Assembly (NCBI GenBank): GCA_963921255.3
Contig: CAWUEW020000001.1
Location: 992,001-1,056,000 of the forward strand
Source of the DNA: JANSYL01 sp963921255
GTDB lineage: Bacteria > Pseudomonadota > Alphaproteobacteria > Rhodobacterales > Rhodobacteraceae
Reading direction: 5' to 3'
Length of the DNA stretch: 64,000 nucleotides
The first letter of the stretch is position 1, and every line of letters begins with the position of its first letter. This document shows positions 1-8,212 of this stretch, one piece after another. The notes under the pieces are model-generated. The model was given only the letters and a program-made list of their open reading frames with translations, was not told the DNA's origin and did no database searches. The position numbers and the translations under genes are program-made.

Positions 1-1786
1 GGGGAAGGTCGGTCACCGCCAGCCCCGCATCGGCGGCCGCGCGGCGCAACACGCGGTCCATGTAGTCCGCGTCGGGCCACCCCCCAAGATAGTGGAGCGT
101 GCCGCTCCTCATGAGCAGGGCTGCGCCATCCTCGGTCCGATCGACCACCTCGGCGGCCCCTTCCAGATGTTCGCGCCACAGCTTCACCGCGCCGCCCCCC
201 GCAACCGGGATCGGCATGTCCGGGCGCAGGGTTTCGACAAACGCGATCCGCGTGTCCAGATTGTCCAGGGCCGGGGGCAACCCCTCGGGGATGGTGAGGT
301 TTGCGGTCTTGGCGTTGCTGCGCGGCCCCAAGAGCTGCACCGCGTCAGACTGCGCCAGAGCGGAGGTCAACGCTTCCGTCAGCGAAAGGGCACCGGGCAC
401 CAACACCAGATCGTAACCAGACAGATCTGCGGTGTCCGGCGCAACGATGTCGATCGTCAGCCCCAGACGTCGCGCGGCGCGATACATGTCGAACACGAGC
501 GCGAAGTAGTCACACCCCGCCCCCTGCGGTTGCACCGTCCAGCCCCAGGACGCGTCGTAGTCAAAGACAAGCGCAACGGGCGCGCGCGTCTGCTCGACCT
601 CGGGCATATCCGACAATTCCGCGGCCACCTGCTGCGCCTCGGTAAAGGCGGGGGCTTCGTTGCTGTCGGGGCGCAACAGACCGGCGTGATACTGCTCTTG
701 TGCAAAGGGGGCCTGGCGCCAGCGGAAATAGCTGACACATTCCGCCCCATGGGCGAATGCCTCCCACGTCCAGAAACGGACCATTCCGGGCAGCGGGGCC
801 GGGTTGTGCGGGGCCCAGTTCACTGGTCCAGGCTGCTGTTCCATGACCCACCAGCGCCCATTCCCAACGGCGCGGTAGAGATCGTGGTGGAACGCCTGAA
901 AATCGGGGTCCCCCTGGCGGGCGTAGCGGCGCTTGTGGTCGGCATCCGCAACCACACGGTCCTCGAGGAAACCCAACGGGTAGCTGTCCCAGGTGGCGAT
1001 TTCCATCTGCCCGCCCAGATCGAAATGATCAAACTCCAGCACCTGACCCATGTAGTTGTGGCTGATCGGTGCGTCGGAATGGGCCCGGATCGCCGCAACC
1101 TGCGCGGCGTTGAAGCGGGCCACCTGATCTGACGAGAAGTGTCTAAAATCCAAAGCATGCGACGGGTTCGGTTCCGTCACCGTCAGATTTGGCAGCTCGA
1201 TCTGATCGAACCGATCATACTCCATCGACCAGAAGACATTTCCCCAAGCCGTGTTCAGGGCCGAGACGGTGCCGTACCGGCCCAACAACCAATCCTGAAA
1301 CGCGGCGCGGGCGGCCTCTGAATAGCTGATCACGGTGTCGTGGCAGCCGTATTCATTGTCGGTTTGCCATGCTTCGACACGGTGCCCGTAGCGTTCGGCC
1401 AAGAGGGCGGTGATCCGCACGGATTCGTCCCGGTAGCCCGCGTGCGAAAAACAGTAGTGGCGCCGCGATCCAAACCCTCGTGGGCGACCGTCGGCATCGA
1501 CGGCCAGCATGTCGGGATGCTTGTCCACCATCCAGCGGGGCGGTGTTGCAGTGGGGGTGCCCAGAACGATCTTCAGACCGGCCTCCTGCAACACATCCAT
1601 CGCCCGATCGAGCCATGCAAAGTCCAGCTCCCCCGGCGCCGGTTCCAGGCGCGACCATGCAAACTCCCCGATGCGGACCCAGGTCAGGCCGAGGGCGGCC
1701 ATGCGGCGGGCATCCTCGGCCCAGATCGCCTCGGGCCAATGTTCGGGATAGTAGCAGGTGCCAAGCGTTCGGCGCAGATCCGACAT
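1..1786 (-). CDS. GH42 beta-galactosidase (C-terminus outside window)
   Basis: Glycoside hydrolase family 42 enzyme that would hydrolyse terminal beta-galactosides. About 595 codons are visible and the gene runs off the left edge. The N-terminus carries the family pattern TCYYPEHWPE (residues 10-19). The acid/base motif WQTDNEYGCH has Asn144-Glu145, and the nucleophile region MEQQPGPVNW lies near residue 315, so both catalytic Glu are present. The ATG at 1786 shares one base with the stop of the upstream lactonase gene (TGATG), which fixes the start and implies translational coupling. It is the last visible gene of the galactoside operon. There is no signal peptide, so it acts in the cytoplasm on imported oligosaccharides. 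Family call is strong; the exact substrate is inferred. Confidence 0.93.
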   Translation of the reverse strand, partial: MSDLRRTLGTCYYPEHWPEAIWAEDARRMAALGLTWVRIGEFAWSRLEPAPGELDFAWLDRAMDVLQEAGLKIVLGTPTATPPRWMVDKHPDMLAVDADGRPRGFGSRRHYCFSHAGYRDESVRITALLAERYGHRVEAWQTDNEYGCHDTVISYSEAARAAFQDWLLGRYGTVSALNTAWGNVFWSMEYDRFDQIELPNLTVTEPNPSHALDFRHFSSDQVARFNAAQVAAIRAHSDAPISHNYMGQVLEFDHFDLGGQMEIATWDSYPLGFLEDRVVADADHKRRYARQGDPDFQAFHHDLYRAVGNGRWWVMEQQPGPVNWAPHNPAPLPGMVRFWTWEAFAHGAECVSYFRWRQAPFAQEQYHAGLLRPDSNEAPAFTEAQQVAAELSDMPEVEQTRAPVALVFDYDASWGWTVQPQGAGCDYFALVFDMYRAARRLGLTIDIVAPDTADLSGYDLVLVPGALSLTEALTSALAQSDAVQLLGPRSNAKTANLTIPEGLPPALDNLDTRIAFVETLRPDMPIPVAGGGAVKLWREHLEGAAEVVDRTEDGAALLMRSGTLHYLGGWPDADYMDRVLRRAAADAGLAVTDLP

Positions 1787-2646
1787 CACAGACGTACCTT
1801 GTGTTCCCTCTGGCCCTTGGCCGTGGTTGAGATTGCAAAGGTCTGGCCAGACAGGGGCGCCGCCGCCATGTCATCGGCCCCAAGCCCTTGGCGCGCGGTC
1901 GTCACGTAGAGTGTGGACAGGTCGGCGCCACCAAAGGCCGGGCAACTTGGTTGGGGCACCGGCACAGCATATTCTTCTACAAGTTTTCCGGATGGGTCGT
2001 AGCACGCCACGCGCGACGCCCCCCATTCAGCGCAGCAGAAACGGCCATCCCCATCGACGACCGCGCCGTCCGGGTTCAGCCCGGTTGCGCGATGGTCAAG
2101 GTAGATGTCCCACTCACCCTCTGGCCAGCCGTGATCATCCAGTTGAACGCGCCACACCAGATGGGCCGCCGTGTCCGCGAAGTAGGCGTGCCCGCCATCC
2201 GGCGCGAAGGAGATCGCGTTCGAGATGGTGATATCCGGCAAGAGTTGCCGGACCTCGCCCCGATAGTACCGATAGAGCCCACCGGCCTTCGGATCGGCCC
2301 GTTTGCCCATGGTCCCGATCCAGAACCCACCAAACGGGTCTGCGCGTCCGTCATTCGAACGGGTCACCGGGTCGTCGGCCTCCAGATCCGCGATATGCTC
2401 TGTCCGACCGGACGGAAGGTCGAAGAGCACCAGATCACGCTCGGTGGCAATCAAAAGCTCGTCTGCGCTGACCCATCCCGCGGCCGACACGTGGCGGTCG
2501 AACCCCCACTCTTTCGGCCCATCGGCATCGCGGGTCATCAATCGCTTGCCCATAATGTCGAACCAGAACAACTGGCCGCGCTCGGGATGCCACAATGGCC
2601 CCTCGCCCAAGAGACAATCGCGGTCGTCAAAAACCGTGGCACTCAC
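1786..2646 (-). CDS. SMP-30/gluconolactonase-family sugar lactonase
   Basis: A 286-residue six-bladed propeller of the SMP-30/regucalcin/LRE family. These metal-dependent lactonases open aldonolactones. Visible family marks are the metal-binding Glu in LLGEGPLWHP (Glu15), the block NDGRADPFGGFWIGTMG, the Asn of TISNAISF and the late Asp motif NPDGAVVDGDG. In this operon it most likely hydrolyses the galactonolactone made by the neighbouring sugar dehydrogenase. Start and stop overlap both neighbours (ATGA with dgoA, TGATG with the beta-galactosidase). Substrate is inferred from context; an arabinonolactonase-like role cannot be excluded. Confidence 0.88.
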   Translation of the reverse strand: MSATVFDDRDCLLGEGPLWHPERGQLFWFDIMGKRLMTRDADGPKEWGFDRHVSAAGWVSADELLIATERDLVLFDLPSGRTEHIADLEADDPVTRSNDGRADPFGGFWIGTMGKRADPKAGGLYRYYRGEVRQLLPDITISNAISFAPDGGHAYFADTAAHLVWRVQLDDHGWPEGEWDIYLDHRATGLNPDGAVVDGDGRFCCAEWGASRVACYDPSGKLVEEYAVPVPQPSCPAFGGADLSTLYVTTARQGLGADDMAAAPLSGQTFAISTTAKGQREHKVRL

Positions 2647-3263
2647 ACCGCGACCCCTTTGGTGGCATCGTCATAGGCCGTGACCATCTGCGCGGCGCGC
2701 GCGCCTACTTCGGCTGCGCTCAGCCCGGGGGTAAACAAGGACGTGCCCAGTCCGAAACCATCCGCCGAGGCCGCCAACCAGTCTTTGAAATTGCTCGCGC
2801 CGACCCCGCCGACCATGTAGACCCGCGTCCCCACCGGCAGAACGGCGCGCACGGCTTTCAGACCGGACACACCCATCAGGTTTGCCGGGAACACCTTGAG
2901 GCCGTCCGCCCCGGCCTTCAGGGCCGCAAAGCATTCACTGGGCGTCAGAACACCGGGAAAACTTAACAAACCCAATCGCTTGGTTTCTGCCACAACATCG
3001 GCGTCAAGGTTTGGGGAAACGATCAAACGGCCTCCGACCTCGGCCACGCCCCGCACATCTGCCGGCGACAAAACGGTCCCCGCACCGATCAGCGCGTCGG
3101 CACCGAAAGCGTCCACCAGGCGTCCGATGCTCTCGAGCGGTTCGGGCGAGTTCAGCGGAACTTCGATCTGCGTGATGCCCGCATGGATCAACGCATCCCC
3201 AATCTCCACGGCCTCGGAGGGCTTGAGCCCCCGCAAGATCGCGATCAGCGGCCGATGGGTCAT
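2643..3263 (-). CDS. dgoA: 2-dehydro-3-deoxy-6-phosphogalactonate aldolase
   Basis: A 206-residue class I aldolase of the KDPG/KDPGal family. It splits 2-dehydro-3-deoxy-6-phosphogalactonate into pyruvate and glyceraldehyde 3-phosphate, the last step of the De Ley-Doudoroff pathway. The Schiff-base lysine is Lys123 in DGLKVFPANL. Other conserved blocks are AILRGL near residue 8, IEVPLNSP (Glu34), GAGTVL and VSPN. Length is normal. It overlaps dgoK upstream and the lactonase downstream by ATGA. Choice of the 6-phosphogalactonate over the 6-phosphogluconate epimer rests on the dgoK neighbour. Confidence 0.93.
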   Translation of the reverse strand: MTHRPLIAILRGLKPSEAVEIGDALIHAGITQIEVPLNSPEPLESIGRLVDAFGADALIGAGTVLSPADVRGVAEVGGRLIVSPNLDADVVAETKRLGLLSFPGVLTPSECFAALKAGADGLKVFPANLMGVSGLKAVRAVLPVGTRVYMVGGVGASNFKDWLAASADGFGLGTSLFTPGLSAAEVGARAAQMVTAYDDATKGVAV

Positions 3264-4183
3264 GACTGTGCGACCTCAATCTGGGCGGCGCGCAGACGCG
3301 CAAGGCCCGCCAGTGTCAGGGGGTTTGCGTCTTCAACGCGCACGGGCACGCCCTGGGCGCGCAGGGCACGGCCATAGAGATCAGCCAGGGCCGGCGCGCC
3401 GGCCACGACCACGTCCTGGCCCAACCAGTAGGGGCGTGTTGCGGCCAGTTCCGCGCCGATCAAGGCGCCGGACAGCCGCGCGCGCCCGGTCTCCGCCCCT
3501 GTGCCGTTCAGGGTAGCGTCGGCGCGGATCGCAAACAGGCGCTGTGCCAAACGTTCGGGCCGCGACAAGCTTTCCGCGACGGCGGACTCGAAGGCATCCT
3601 CGGCCATCCCATCGGCCGCGACCGAGTGACGTAGCACACTGTCGTTGGCCAGGAGATCGAACATCTCTCCTGTCATTTGGGTTTGAAAGCTGACGACTTC
3701 CTGCGCGCTGATGTGGACCCATTTCGTATGCGTGCCCGGCAAACACAGAACGCCGTCGAACTGCGGTTCCTTCGCAAGAAAGCCCGCGATCTGTGTTTCT
3801 TCACCACGCATGACATCGGGCGGATTGGCCTGGCAAAGGCCTGGCACCACGCGGACGTCCAGCCGGGCGTCCTTGGTTCGGGTCAGGCGAACGGGCTCAA
3901 GCTCGGCCGGCTTGACGGGCACCTTCGCATAGGGGGCTTCCTGCCAGCCTTGCTTGGCGCCCACCATGCCACAGGCAAGGATGGGAATGGGACCGGCCCC
4001 GATCCAATCTTCTATAAGTTTGAGAAGCGCGGGCTCGAACTGATCAGGGGCTAGCCCGCCCATCCCATCATTGGACGTGGCCTGGGCCTTGATGTCGCCG
4101 TCGTCGGTGATGGCCCAGGCGCGCAGCCGCGTTGTGCCCCAGTCGACCGCGATCCAATCGGCATATCGGCTTTGCCCACTCAT
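3260..4183 (-). CDS. dgoK: 2-dehydro-3-deoxygalactonokinase
   Basis: A 307-residue DgoK-family sugar-acid kinase with the actin-like ATPase fold. It phosphorylates 2-dehydro-3-deoxygalactonate at C6 before the aldolase. The N-terminal phosphate-binding block IAVDWGTTRLRAW (from residue 12), the ACGMVGAKQGW motif and the substrate block CLPGTHTKWVHI are all typical. Starts at ATG 4183 overlapping the stop of the SDR gene by ATGA. Its presence is the best evidence that the operon runs through galactonate and not the Leloir pathway. Confidence 0.93.
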   Translation of the reverse strand: MSGQSRYADWIAVDWGTTRLRAWAITDDGDIKAQATSNDGMGGLAPDQFEPALLKLIEDWIGAGPIPILACGMVGAKQGWQEAPYAKVPVKPAELEPVRLTRTKDARLDVRVVPGLCQANPPDVMRGEETQIAGFLAKEPQFDGVLCLPGTHTKWVHISAQEVVSFQTQMTGEMFDLLANDSVLRHSVAADGMAEDAFESAVAESLSRPERLAQRLFAIRADATLNGTGAETGRARLSGALIGAELAATRPYWLGQDVVVAGAPALADLYGRALRAQGVPVRVEDANPLTLAGLARLRAAQIEVAQS

Positions 4184-4944
4184 CCCGTGACCACCACACC
4201 GCCGTCGATCACCATGGCCTGTCCCGTCATCATCCGCGACGCGTCCGAGGCCAGAAACAGGGTGCCACCGCTAATGTCGTCGGGCTTGAGGTGTTCCTTC
4301 AGGCACTGTTTTTCCAGATGCGCGGCCAAGTCTTCCTGCGTGGCCCACATCTCCAACTGTTTCTCGGTCAACACCCACCCAGGCATGAGCGCGTTTACGC
4401 GAATGCCATCGGGGCCGAATTCGCGCGCCAAACTGCGCGTCATCGCCGTGATCCCGCCGTTGGCCGTGGTGTAAGACGGATAACCGCTGTTGCCCATCAT
4501 GTAGGACACAGAGGAAAAGTTAACGATTGCGCCGCCGCCCGCCGCCCTCATGCCGGCGACAACGGCCTGACAGGCGAAGAAGTAGGCCTTGAGATTGATG
4601 GCCTGGCTCCAATCCCAAAAATCCTCGGTGACCTCTTCGGTGGCATGGCGTTTGTCATTGGCCGCGTTGTTCACCAGAACCGTCACCGGCCCGTGCGTTG
4701 CCGACGCCTCGGCCACACAGGCCTTCAGGCGCGCGATATCCGTGATGTCACACGGCAAGAACAGCGGGCGCCGCCCGGTCGCCGCTTCCATCTCGTCGAC
4801 GAACGCCGTCCCATCCGAACGCTGAACGAACGCCACGTTTGCGCCCTGGCGCAAGAACGCCTCGGTCAACGCCGCGCCGATGCCGGACCCGCCCCCCGTG
4901 ATGAAGACAGATTTTCCCGCGAGATCCGAGTAGGTCGTCGTCAT
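4180..4944 (-). CDS. SDR-family dehydrogenase, probable galactose 1-dehydrogenase
   Basis: A 254-residue classical short-chain dehydrogenase. The Rossmann glycine motif GGGSGIG is at residues 17-23 and NNAA at about 92-95. The ATG at 4944 is chosen because it overlaps the alpha-galactosidase stop by ATGA; an in-frame upstream ATG at 4980 would run 40 bases into that gene. In context it would oxidise galactose to galactonolactone with NAD(P)+. Oddity: the catalytic tetrad reads Tyr158-Thr-Thr-Ala-Asn162, so the usual lysine four residues after Tyr is asparagine. Substrate is inferred from neighbours; another sugar or alcohol is possible. Confidence 0.85.
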   Translation of the reverse strand: MTTTYSDLAGKSVFITGGGSGIGAALTEAFLRQGANVAFVQRSDGTAFVDEMEAATGRRPLFLPCDITDIARLKACVAEASATHGPVTVLVNNAANDKRHATEEVTEDFWDWSQAINLKAYFFACQAVVAGMRAAGGGAIVNFSSVSYMMGNSGYPSYTTANGGITAMTRSLAREFGPDGIRVNALMPGWVLTEKQLEMWATQEDLAAHLEKQCLKEHLKPDDISGGTLFLASDASRMMTGQAMVIDGGVVVTG

Positions 4945-6281
4945 GCCGCTCTCCGAACGCGGGCCCAGTCCGGAATCCAATCGCCATGGGCCGCCAGCAG
5001 ATCGGAAACCAGGCTGCGGATCTGGCGCAAATCCAACTCGGCGGCCGTGTGCGGATCCATGTACGCGGCATGGTAGATGTGATCGACATTTTCCTCGAGC
5101 AACGCCCGCACCACCAATTCCTGCACGTTGATCTGGGTGCGCATGAGCGCGACCAACTGTGGCGGGATGTCATCGACCATCGTCGGCTGACATCCATTGG
5201 CATCGACCAGGGTTGGCACTTCAACCGCTGCCCCCATGGGCAATTGGGGGATCTGGCCCCGATTGGGCAGGTTGGCCGTGATGGTAATCGGGGCATCGGT
5301 GACGATTGCGTTCATCATCTCGGCGGCAAATTCATGGGATTTGCCAACATCGACACGGTCGGCCTGCCGGAACACCTGCGCCTGTTCGGCCCAATCCGCC
5401 ATCTGGATTTCGCACCGCGCCGGGTATTCGTCCAACGGGATGCCCATATCTTCTATAATATCTTCGCGCCCGTTCTTGATGAACCAGGGCACATACTCCG
5501 CCAGATGCTCCGAGCTCTCGGTACAGAAATAGCCAAGGTGCTCCATCACTTCGTAGCGAACTTTATTGGTGCAATGCGGCCGTTCGATCGGGGTCTTCGG
5601 CAAGCGCCCAGACCGATACCCGTCGCGCAAACGGGGGTACAGCGATTGCCCTTGGTGGGTGACGTCCAGGAAGAACGCAACGTGGTTCACCCCGGCGACG
5701 CGGTGGCGGATCTCATGCGCCGGAATATCGAGGTCATGCGCAAATTCAGCCACGGTGTTCTGCACCGAATGACACAAGCCCGCCTGCGCGACATGCGGAT
5801 AGCGTTCCGCGAGCGCCCAGGTGTTGATGGCCATAGGGTTCACATACTGCATCAGCAGCGCGTTCGGGCAGAGCCGTGCCATGTCTTCGGCGACGCCCCA
5901 CAGATGCGGGACCGTGCGCAGGCCACGCATGATGCCCCCGACCCCAAGCGTATCACCGATGGTCTGGCGCAGGCCGTATTGCTTGGGGATGTCAAAATCG
6001 ATGACGGTCGATGGGCGATAGCCCCCGATCTGAAACGCCGTCACGACAAAATCCGCGCCGTCCAGCGCCCGCGCCCGATCCGTGGTGGCCGTAACGGTCG
6101 CGCCCGTGCCCATGGTGTCGATCATCTTGCGCGCGACCAGCTCGGATTCGTCCAGACGCGTCTGATCGATATCCATCAGGGCAATTTCGGCGTCCCGCAG
6201 CGCTTCAAAGTGCAGCATGTCCCCGACGATATTCTTCATGAAGATCGTCGACCCCGCGCCAATAAAGGCGAGTTTTGTCAT
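4941..6281 (-). CDS. melA: GH4 alpha-galactosidase/alpha-glucosidase (MelA type)
   Basis: A 446-residue family 4 glycosidase, which uses NAD+ and a divalent metal in an oxidation-elimination mechanism. Visible features are the NAD site FIGAGST at residues 6-12, the metal/substrate motif YVNPMA (Asn148), the metal ligand Cys170-His171 in GLCHSVQ, and VNHVAFF (His200). Start ATG 6281 overlaps the permease stop (ATGA). Length is normal for MelA/AglA. With beta-galactosidase and dgo genes alongside, alpha-galactosides such as melibiose are the likely substrates. Subfamily specificity (galactose or glucose) is inferred, so the symbol is tentative. Confidence 0.9.
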   Translation of the reverse strand: MTKLAFIGAGSTIFMKNIVGDMLHFEALRDAEIALMDIDQTRLDESELVARKMIDTMGTGATVTATTDRARALDGADFVVTAFQIGGYRPSTVIDFDIPKQYGLRQTIGDTLGVGGIMRGLRTVPHLWGVAEDMARLCPNALLMQYVNPMAINTWALAERYPHVAQAGLCHSVQNTVAEFAHDLDIPAHEIRHRVAGVNHVAFFLDVTHQGQSLYPRLRDGYRSGRLPKTPIERPHCTNKVRYEVMEHLGYFCTESSEHLAEYVPWFIKNGREDIIEDMGIPLDEYPARCEIQMADWAEQAQVFRQADRVDVGKSHEFAAEMMNAIVTDAPITITANLPNRGQIPQLPMGAAVEVPTLVDANGCQPTMVDDIPPQLVALMRTQINVQELVVRALLEENVDHIYHAAYMDPHTAAELDLRQIRSLVSDLLAAHGDWIPDWARVRRAA

Positions 6282-7126
6282 TTCACGGCCCCCAACGTCA
6301 GACCTGCGATGAAGTGTTTTTGGAGCAAGAAGAAGATCGCGACCGGCGGGATGGCCGCCACGATGCTGCCCGCGCTCATGAGGTGGTACTGCGCCACGAA
6401 TTGCGAGTTGAACGAGGTGATCCCGGCTGTCACAGGCTGCGCATCCGGACCCTGGGTCAGAACGATGGCCCAGAAATAGTCGTTCCAGATGAAGGTGAAG
6501 ATCAGAACGCTCAGCGCGGCGATGGCCGGGCGCATCAACGGCAGCACGATGAACCAGAAGATCCGCCACTCCGCCACACCTTCGACGCGCGCGGCTTCGA
6601 TCAACTCATAGGGCAAGGCGCGGATAAAGTTGCGCATGAACAGCGTGCAGAACCCGGTTTGGAACGCGATGTGGAACAGGATCAGACCGACCCGCGTGTC
6701 ATACAGGCCCACATTCACCGTCAGGTCGCGCACCGGCACCATCAGGATCTGGAACGGCACGAAGTTGCCGGCGATGAACATGAAGAAAATCAACAAGTTG
6801 CCGCGGAAGCGATACACCCCAAGCGCAAAGCCCGTCATGCAACTCAAGGCAACCGCGCCAATGACTGTTGGCACCGTGATTATGACCGAGTTCCACAGGT
6901 ACCGCGGCATATCGGAGTCGAAGAACACCCGCCCGTAATTGTTGAACAACTCGAAGGACGACGGCATGCCCCAGTAGTTCCCGGCCCCGAAGTCCGAAAA
7001 GGGGCGGATGGAAAACAGCATCACTGCGATGAGCGGCAGAAGCCACATGACCAGCGCGACGGGCAAAAGGGACTGATAGGTGATCTGCGCCGCGCGCGAT
7101 TGCTTTTGAATGGGGGCTGGAAACAT
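6278..7126 (-). CDS. Carbohydrate ABC transporter permease (MalG type)
   Basis: A 282-residue inner-membrane permease of the binding-protein-dependent sugar family with about six membrane segments. The cytoplasmic coupling motif EAARVEGVAEWRIFWFIVLP is the EAA loop of MalG/LacG-type permeases. A strong ribosome site (GAGGAGG) precedes ATG 7126. It follows the MalF-type gene by 12 bases and overlaps the alpha-galactosidase by ATGA. It pairs with that permease and the binding protein to form the galactoside importer. Confidence 0.93.
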   Translation of the reverse strand: MFPAPIQKQSRAAQITYQSLLPVALVMWLLPLIAVMLFSIRPFSDFGAGNYWGMPSSFELFNNYGRVFFDSDMPRYLWNSVIITVPTVIGAVALSCMTGFALGVYRFRGNLLIFFMFIAGNFVPFQILMVPVRDLTVNVGLYDTRVGLILFHIAFQTGFCTLFMRNFIRALPYELIEAARVEGVAEWRIFWFIVLPLMRPAIAALSVLIFTFIWNDYFWAIVLTQGPDAQPVTAGITSFNSQFVAQYHLMSAGSIVAAIPPVAIFFLLQKHFIAGLTLGAVK

Positions 7127-7138
7127 CTTCGATCCTCC

Positions 7139-8077
7139 TCAGCGCCGCGCATCTTGTTCATCGCGCCACATCGAATAGAGGAAGTAGGCGATGAAGAAGA
7201 GCATGATGAAGAACAGGACAACCGCGATCGCCGATCCATAGCCCATGCGGAAGCCGAATTCGGACAGGGCGCGCTCGAACATGTAAAAGCTCAGGACCCG
7301 GGTCGACCCGAACGGTCCCCCGTTGGTCATGATCGAGATCAGGTCAAACGACCGCAACGCCCCGATGATTGTCACGACAAAGGCGATAAAGGTCGCCGGG
7401 CGAAGCTGCGGCAGGACAACATACCAGAGCATCTTCCACCCTTTTGCGCCATCCAGACGCCCGGCTTCGACCTGTTCGGGGTCCACCGCGTTCAAACCGG
7501 TGAGGTAAAGGATCATGCAATAGGCTGTCTGCGGCCAAAGCCCGGCGGCGATGATCCCGTAGGTTGCAAGGGTGGGATCACCCAGAACGTTGATCGGACC
7601 CGCCCCGAAGAAGCCCAGAACACCGTTCAGCAGGCCTTCACGTGGGAGGTAGAACCAGGAAAACACAAGGCCCACAACCACTTGGCTCAGCACAAAAGGA
7701 AAGAAGAACAGGGACTTGTACAACCGAATGCCGGTCACGGTCTGATTCAGGAACAGCGCGATGAACAGGCCCGCCGGGATCGCCAGAAGATACAGCACCA
7801 ACCATTTCAGGTTGTTCCAGAGCGAGATTTCAAAGTTCCGGTCGGTCAGAAGCTCTTCATAGTTCCGCAGGCCGATATAGGTCGCCTCGCCAAGGCCATC
7901 CCACTGGTAAAGCGAGATCGCCATCGACTGGAAGATCGGAATGACCACGTAGACCGCGAAGAACAGTACACCCGGCGCCAGGAACAGCAGCGGGGTGACG
8001 ATCATCCGGTTGCGGGCCAGCCAGCCCTGCCGTGGATCGAAGTCGGTTGAGTGGGTTGAGGCGTCGGCGCTGGCCAC
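7139..8077 (-). CDS. Sugar ABC transporter permease (MalF type)
   Basis: A 312-residue permease with about six membrane helices. The EAA-loop region VEAGRLDGAKGWKMLWYVVLP is near residue 215. I choose the GTG at 8077 because GGAGGATCAATC places a Shine-Dalgarno sequence just ahead of it and the resulting N-terminus is typical. Longer in-frame starts reach into the 135-base leader that holds a hairpin. It lies between the binding-protein gene and the MalG-type gene and would form the transmembrane pore with the latter. Confidence 0.9.
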   Translation of the reverse strand: MASADASTHSTDFDPRQGWLARNRMIVTPLLFLAPGVLFFAVYVVIPIFQSMAISLYQWDGLGEATYIGLRNYEELLTDRNFEISLWNNLKWLVLYLLAIPAGLFIALFLNQTVTGIRLYKSLFFFPFVLSQVVVGLVFSWFYLPREGLLNGVLGFFGAGPINVLGDPTLATYGIIAAGLWPQTAYCMILYLTGLNAVDPEQVEAGRLDGAKGWKMLWYVVLPQLRPATFIAFVVTIIGALRSFDLISIMTNGGPFGSTRVLSFYMFERALSEFGFRMGYGSAIAVVLFFIMLFFIAYFLYSMWRDEQDARR

Positions 8078-8168
8078 GATTGATCCTCCGCTGCGTCGGG
8101 AAAACCCATGCGAAAGCCCAAAGACACGGGCTTGCGGATGCGTTTTTCTGGGTTGTGTGTTTGGGGGC

Positions 8169-8194
8169 GGCTGCACCCCGACCGGGATGCAGCC
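8169..8194 (-). promoter_or_regulatory. Intercistronic hairpin after the solute-binding protein gene
   Basis: The minus strand reads GGCTGCATCCC, a four-base loop, then GGGGTGCAGCC: an 11-pair stem including one G-T wobble, in the 135-base gap between binding-protein and permease genes. There is no T-run, so full termination is unlikely. Such stems are known to stabilise the upstream binding-protein mRNA and give it excess expression. The role is inferred. Confidence 0.6.
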
Positions 8195-8212
8195 AATTTC
8201 TTCTACAAGATA

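Noticed and set aside
6275..8050. A 591-codon open frame on the plus strand across the two sugar permeases
   Set aside because: It is antisense to two clear permease genes, is very rich in Arg/His/Gln/Asp as expected of a shadow in GC-rich DNA, and has no domain.
1970..8212. TCTTCTAYAAG-like string recurring near 1975, 4010, 5450 and 8205
   Set aside because: Three copies are ordinary coding sequence (Lys/Leu/Ile-Glu-Glu/Asp codons) and only one is intergenic; spacing and flanks share nothing, so not a repeat element.
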